A stretch of DNA of 64,000 nt from Icerya purchasi (Eukaryota > Arthropoda > Insecta > Hemiptera > Monophlebidae). The stretch is from assembly GCA_039619475.1 (NCBI GenBank), contig CM077116.1, positions 383,246,760 to 383,310,759 on the forward strand, given 5' to 3'. The notes below the pieces were generated by a model. The model saw nothing but the letters and a program-made list of their open reading frames with translations, searched no databases and had not been told where the DNA came from. Shown one piece after another: positions 63,696 through 64,000 of the stretch. Made by a program: the position numbers and the translations under genes. Within the stretch, counting starts at the first letter, position 1. The number at the start of each line of letters is the position of its first letter.

Positions 63696-64000
63696 AATAG
63701 AAATTTAAAATATCGACAGAAATTAAGGTTTTTTTCTTCGTTGATTACTGTAGATGTCGACTGTTAGTTTTCGTTTCCTGAAAATGGTGTAATATACGCA
63801 TTCTACAAGTCATTAAAAGGCAATTAACAAATTGTTTTATAAACTATACAGTAATTAACTGTGAACCTCTCGTGACTTAAAAAATGAATAGTTGAACAGA
63901 AATGTTTTATAGATTACGAAGTCAAATATGTGTTTTCCTAGATAACATTTAACGCAGATTTTATTTCGATAGAATATTTAGAATTTTTATTATGATTTGT
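62525..64000. other. no gene recognised
   Basis: AT-rich apart from a GC-richer patch at about 63500-63560. Apart from the TA array at 63638-63693, nothing can be assigned. Confidence 0.5.
63638..63693. repeat. (TA)n microsatellite
   Basis: A nearly perfect TA array of about 55 bases. Confidence 0.9.

Noticed and set aside
1..64000. A novel multi-gene defence or biosynthetic system
   Set aside because: No cluster of co-oriented, intact genes exists. Apart from Dim1 and one unidentified frame, the identifiable coding sequence is decayed mobile-element sequence.

Overview
The window is AT-rich eukaryotic nuclear DNA, most likely from an insect. A hemipteran is my guess from the general character of the repeats, but the sequence does not settle the order. 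Genes are split by introns, A/T homopolymers and (TA)n arrays are everywhere, and almost all recognisable coding potential belongs to decayed transposable elements. Bacterial-style operons, CRISPR arrays, rRNA genes and convincing tRNA genes are absent.

I can assemble one host gene with confidence. On the minus strand, three coding exons (45968-46045, 45502-45638, 41573-41786) join with canonical splice sites into a complete 142-residue Dim1/TXNL4A protein, the thioredoxin-fold component of the U5 snRNP. A likely 5'UTR intron and an AATAAA signal complete the model. A 141-codon open frame at 54221-54646 (minus) is the only other long frame that is neither low-complexity nor a known transposon, and I do not recognise its product.

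Layout. About 1-3.5 kb: unassigned DNA, then a LINE RNase H relic and a decayed coding segment. 6.7-8.3 kb: (TA)n, a 25-bp tandem array and the 3' half of an RTE-clade LINE. 12.3-13.9 kb: a SINE and a LINE tail. 16-18 kb: an RTE 5' end (endonuclease start) fused to an inverted I/R1-group LINE with RNase H. 19.1-19.7 kb: a TIR element with 9-bp target-site duplications. 21.4-22.1 kb: a SINE broken by a LINE that is itself broken by a tiny inverted LINE tail. 23.2-23.9 kb: a hAT-like MITE with 8-bp duplications. 24.3-24.95 and 35.66-36.28 kb: two copies of one MITE family, each in a TA array. 29.4-30.5 kb: a spaced duplication around a second RTE endonuclease start. 32.0-34.5 kb: the longest LINE relic, with an inactivated RT motif. 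36.3-39.7 kb: Helitron-type elements, one with both termini. 41.5-46.2 kb: the Dim1 gene. 50.5 kb: a 27-bp satellite. 54.8 kb: a tRNA-derived SINE. 58.2-58.85 kb: another LINE tail. 59.19-60.76 kb: a complete but inactive Tc1-like transposon. 61.7-62.5 kb: a mariner relic.

The elements are related to one another. Several 5'-truncated copies of one RNase H-bearing LINE share a 3' end, and the 3' end of the 54.8-kb SINE resembles it, which suggests that this LINE mobilised the SINE. I found no convincing undescribed multi-gene system. The most notable points are the near-invariant Dim1 protein carrying a charge-reversing change, the SINE/LINE tail similarity, the three-layer nested insertion, and the unidentified 141-codon frame.
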